From contig NC_091669.1 in the NCBI RefSeq assembly GCF_042453785.1, positions 12,040,501-12,104,500 of the forward strand: a DNA stretch of 64,000 nucleotides, in the 5' to 3' direction. The notes beneath the pieces are model-generated. The model did no database searches. It worked only from the letters and a program-made list of their open reading frames with translations, and was not told where the DNA came from. Shown piece after piece: positions 63,093 to 64,000 of the stretch (position 1 is its first letter; every line of letters starts with the position of its first letter). The position numbers were made by a program, and so were the translations under genes. The DNA comes from Malus domestica. Its lineage: Eukaryota; Streptophyta; Magnoliopsida; Rosales; Rosaceae.

Positions 63093-64000
63093 TCAGAAAG
63101 GGAGGCGCTTTGGGGGCCTGATTGGTTTAGAACTTGAAGCTGAAGCTTTCCCAGAAAACGCATCTGGCCTCTTCACGGGAGGAGCACTGTATATACAGGG
63201 TAGATATGATCAGGGCAGGAGGTGAGTTTATACGTAGTTTTGTTAACTACAGGAATAGAACATCCAGTTTATCCGAAATTTTACCTGTAACTCTTCTGGA
63301 GTGCATTTCTCTTCATTGCTGCCAGATTTTTCACCTCATTACTGCTCAAAGGAAAAGGACAGAGGAGAAAGAGGTTAATATCTTGAAGGTCTATCTCATC
63401 AAGACTAATCAAGTACCCAACATCTTTGAACATAGCTTCGAGATAAGTATCAAACCATTTAATGATTTGCTAAATACGATATAAGAAAATTAAAACAACA
63501 AAGTAAAAGGAAAACTCGAGGGTATAATTTCAGTTCACAAGCCCAAGGTGCATGTGACATGCCATACCAGGCATCATTCTCAAATACATATTACCTTTTC
63601 AGAAAATCTAGTTTCGCCTTCTTCATCAAGTTGCTCTTTCCAGTAACATTGTAGCCAGGCCCATTGCCTACAAAGAATTATCAGAAATGAAACAGTTAAT
63701 TGTTCATCCTATTTAATAATGTATTAGTCTTAGATAATCTAAAAGAGAACAGAAAAATTTACCCCAGCTTCTTTTATTGCTTGATGGTGGAACCTTTGTG
63801 CAAATTTGAACTTGCCGACTTTGTTTTCCTACAAAATTTGAATGGTTAGTAAGGTTAATCACGTATAAATCAGCATGCTGTTGTTCAGTTTGCTATAACA
63901 CGCTGAGGAGGTGAACTTACGAGCATTTGCCTCTTGATATCGACTCTTCAACTTGTCAGCCATTAAATTTTCAGCCATATCAACTTCCTTTAACTTTGCC
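63093..64000 (-). CDS. Elongin-A-like transcription elongation factor, 3' part
   Basis: Five exons on the minus strand are visible: 64000-63921 (continuing beyond the window), 63828-63763, 63667-63595, 63341-63285, 63186-63093, ending at TGA (63,095-63,093). They join in frame to about 122 residues: AKLKEVDMAENLMADKLKSR, then ARKQSRQVQICTKVPPSS, GNGPGYNVTGKSNLMKKAKL, NEVKNLAAMKRNALQKSY, and a Ser/Pro/Lys tail ending PPKRLPF. This matches the C-terminal half of plant elongin-A-type proteins (Arabidopsis At2g42780, as I recall). The N-terminal elongin/F-box-like part is outside the window. Elongin A binds elongin B/C and RNA polymerase II in other eukaryotes; its role in plants is less certain. 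It converges on VHA-D. Confidence 0.85.

Overview
The window is nuclear DNA of a flowering plant. The genes have many short exons with GT-AG introns, the coding sequences match eudicot proteins, and the spaces between genes are AT-rich and full of small inverted-repeat transposons, SINE-like pieces, solo LTRs and microsatellites. Several repeats resemble ones I associate with apple and pear (Rosaceae, Maleae), so a Malus or Pyrus chromosome is my best guess; I cannot separate the two by eye.

Layout. Positions 1-10,350 hold no convincing gene; the clearest item is a solo LTR at 1811-2939 with a 5-bp target duplication. A decayed PIF1-type helicase lies at about 10.4-12.6 kb, broken by frameshifts and an LTR-like insertion. 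An intact ankyrin-repeat, Raf-like/integrin-linked-kinase-type protein kinase is on the minus strand (12 exons, 13,732-18,146). Head-to-head with it, beyond two tandem hAT-like elements, is a BBX22-like B-box gene (19,850-24,309). That gene has a stop codon in its second B-box and a damaged splice acceptor, and a Mutator-like element sits in its first intron. About 2.5 kb of transposon debris with an F-box fragment follows.

From 27 kb the window is a gene-rich block, mostly on the plus strand: protein phosphatase 5 with an optional membrane-anchor exon (28,283-34,781), a plant-mobile-domain MAIN-like gene (37,599-40,177), the single-exon receptor-like protein RLP29 (42,143-43,552), about 6.8 kb rich in MITEs, the mitochondrial ubiquinone methyltransferase COQ3 (50,347-53,305), peroxisomal citrate synthase with a PTS2 signal (54,460-58,224), and V-ATPase subunit D (61,024-61,803). 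On the minus strand, running off the right edge, is the 3' part of an elongin-A-like gene (63,093-64,000).

The genes are not an operon and serve separate pathways, but their order carries information. Elongin A, CSY3, RLP29 and PP5 match, as I recall, the adjacent Arabidopsis loci At2g42780-At2g42810. VHA-D, a peroxisomal citrate synthase and an ankyrin kinase match At3g58730-At3g58760. The window therefore looks like a less fractionated version of a segment that Arabidopsis split between two duplicated regions. Exon boundaries were read by eye from splice sites, reading frame and family homology; every complete multi-exon model given as intact closes in frame.
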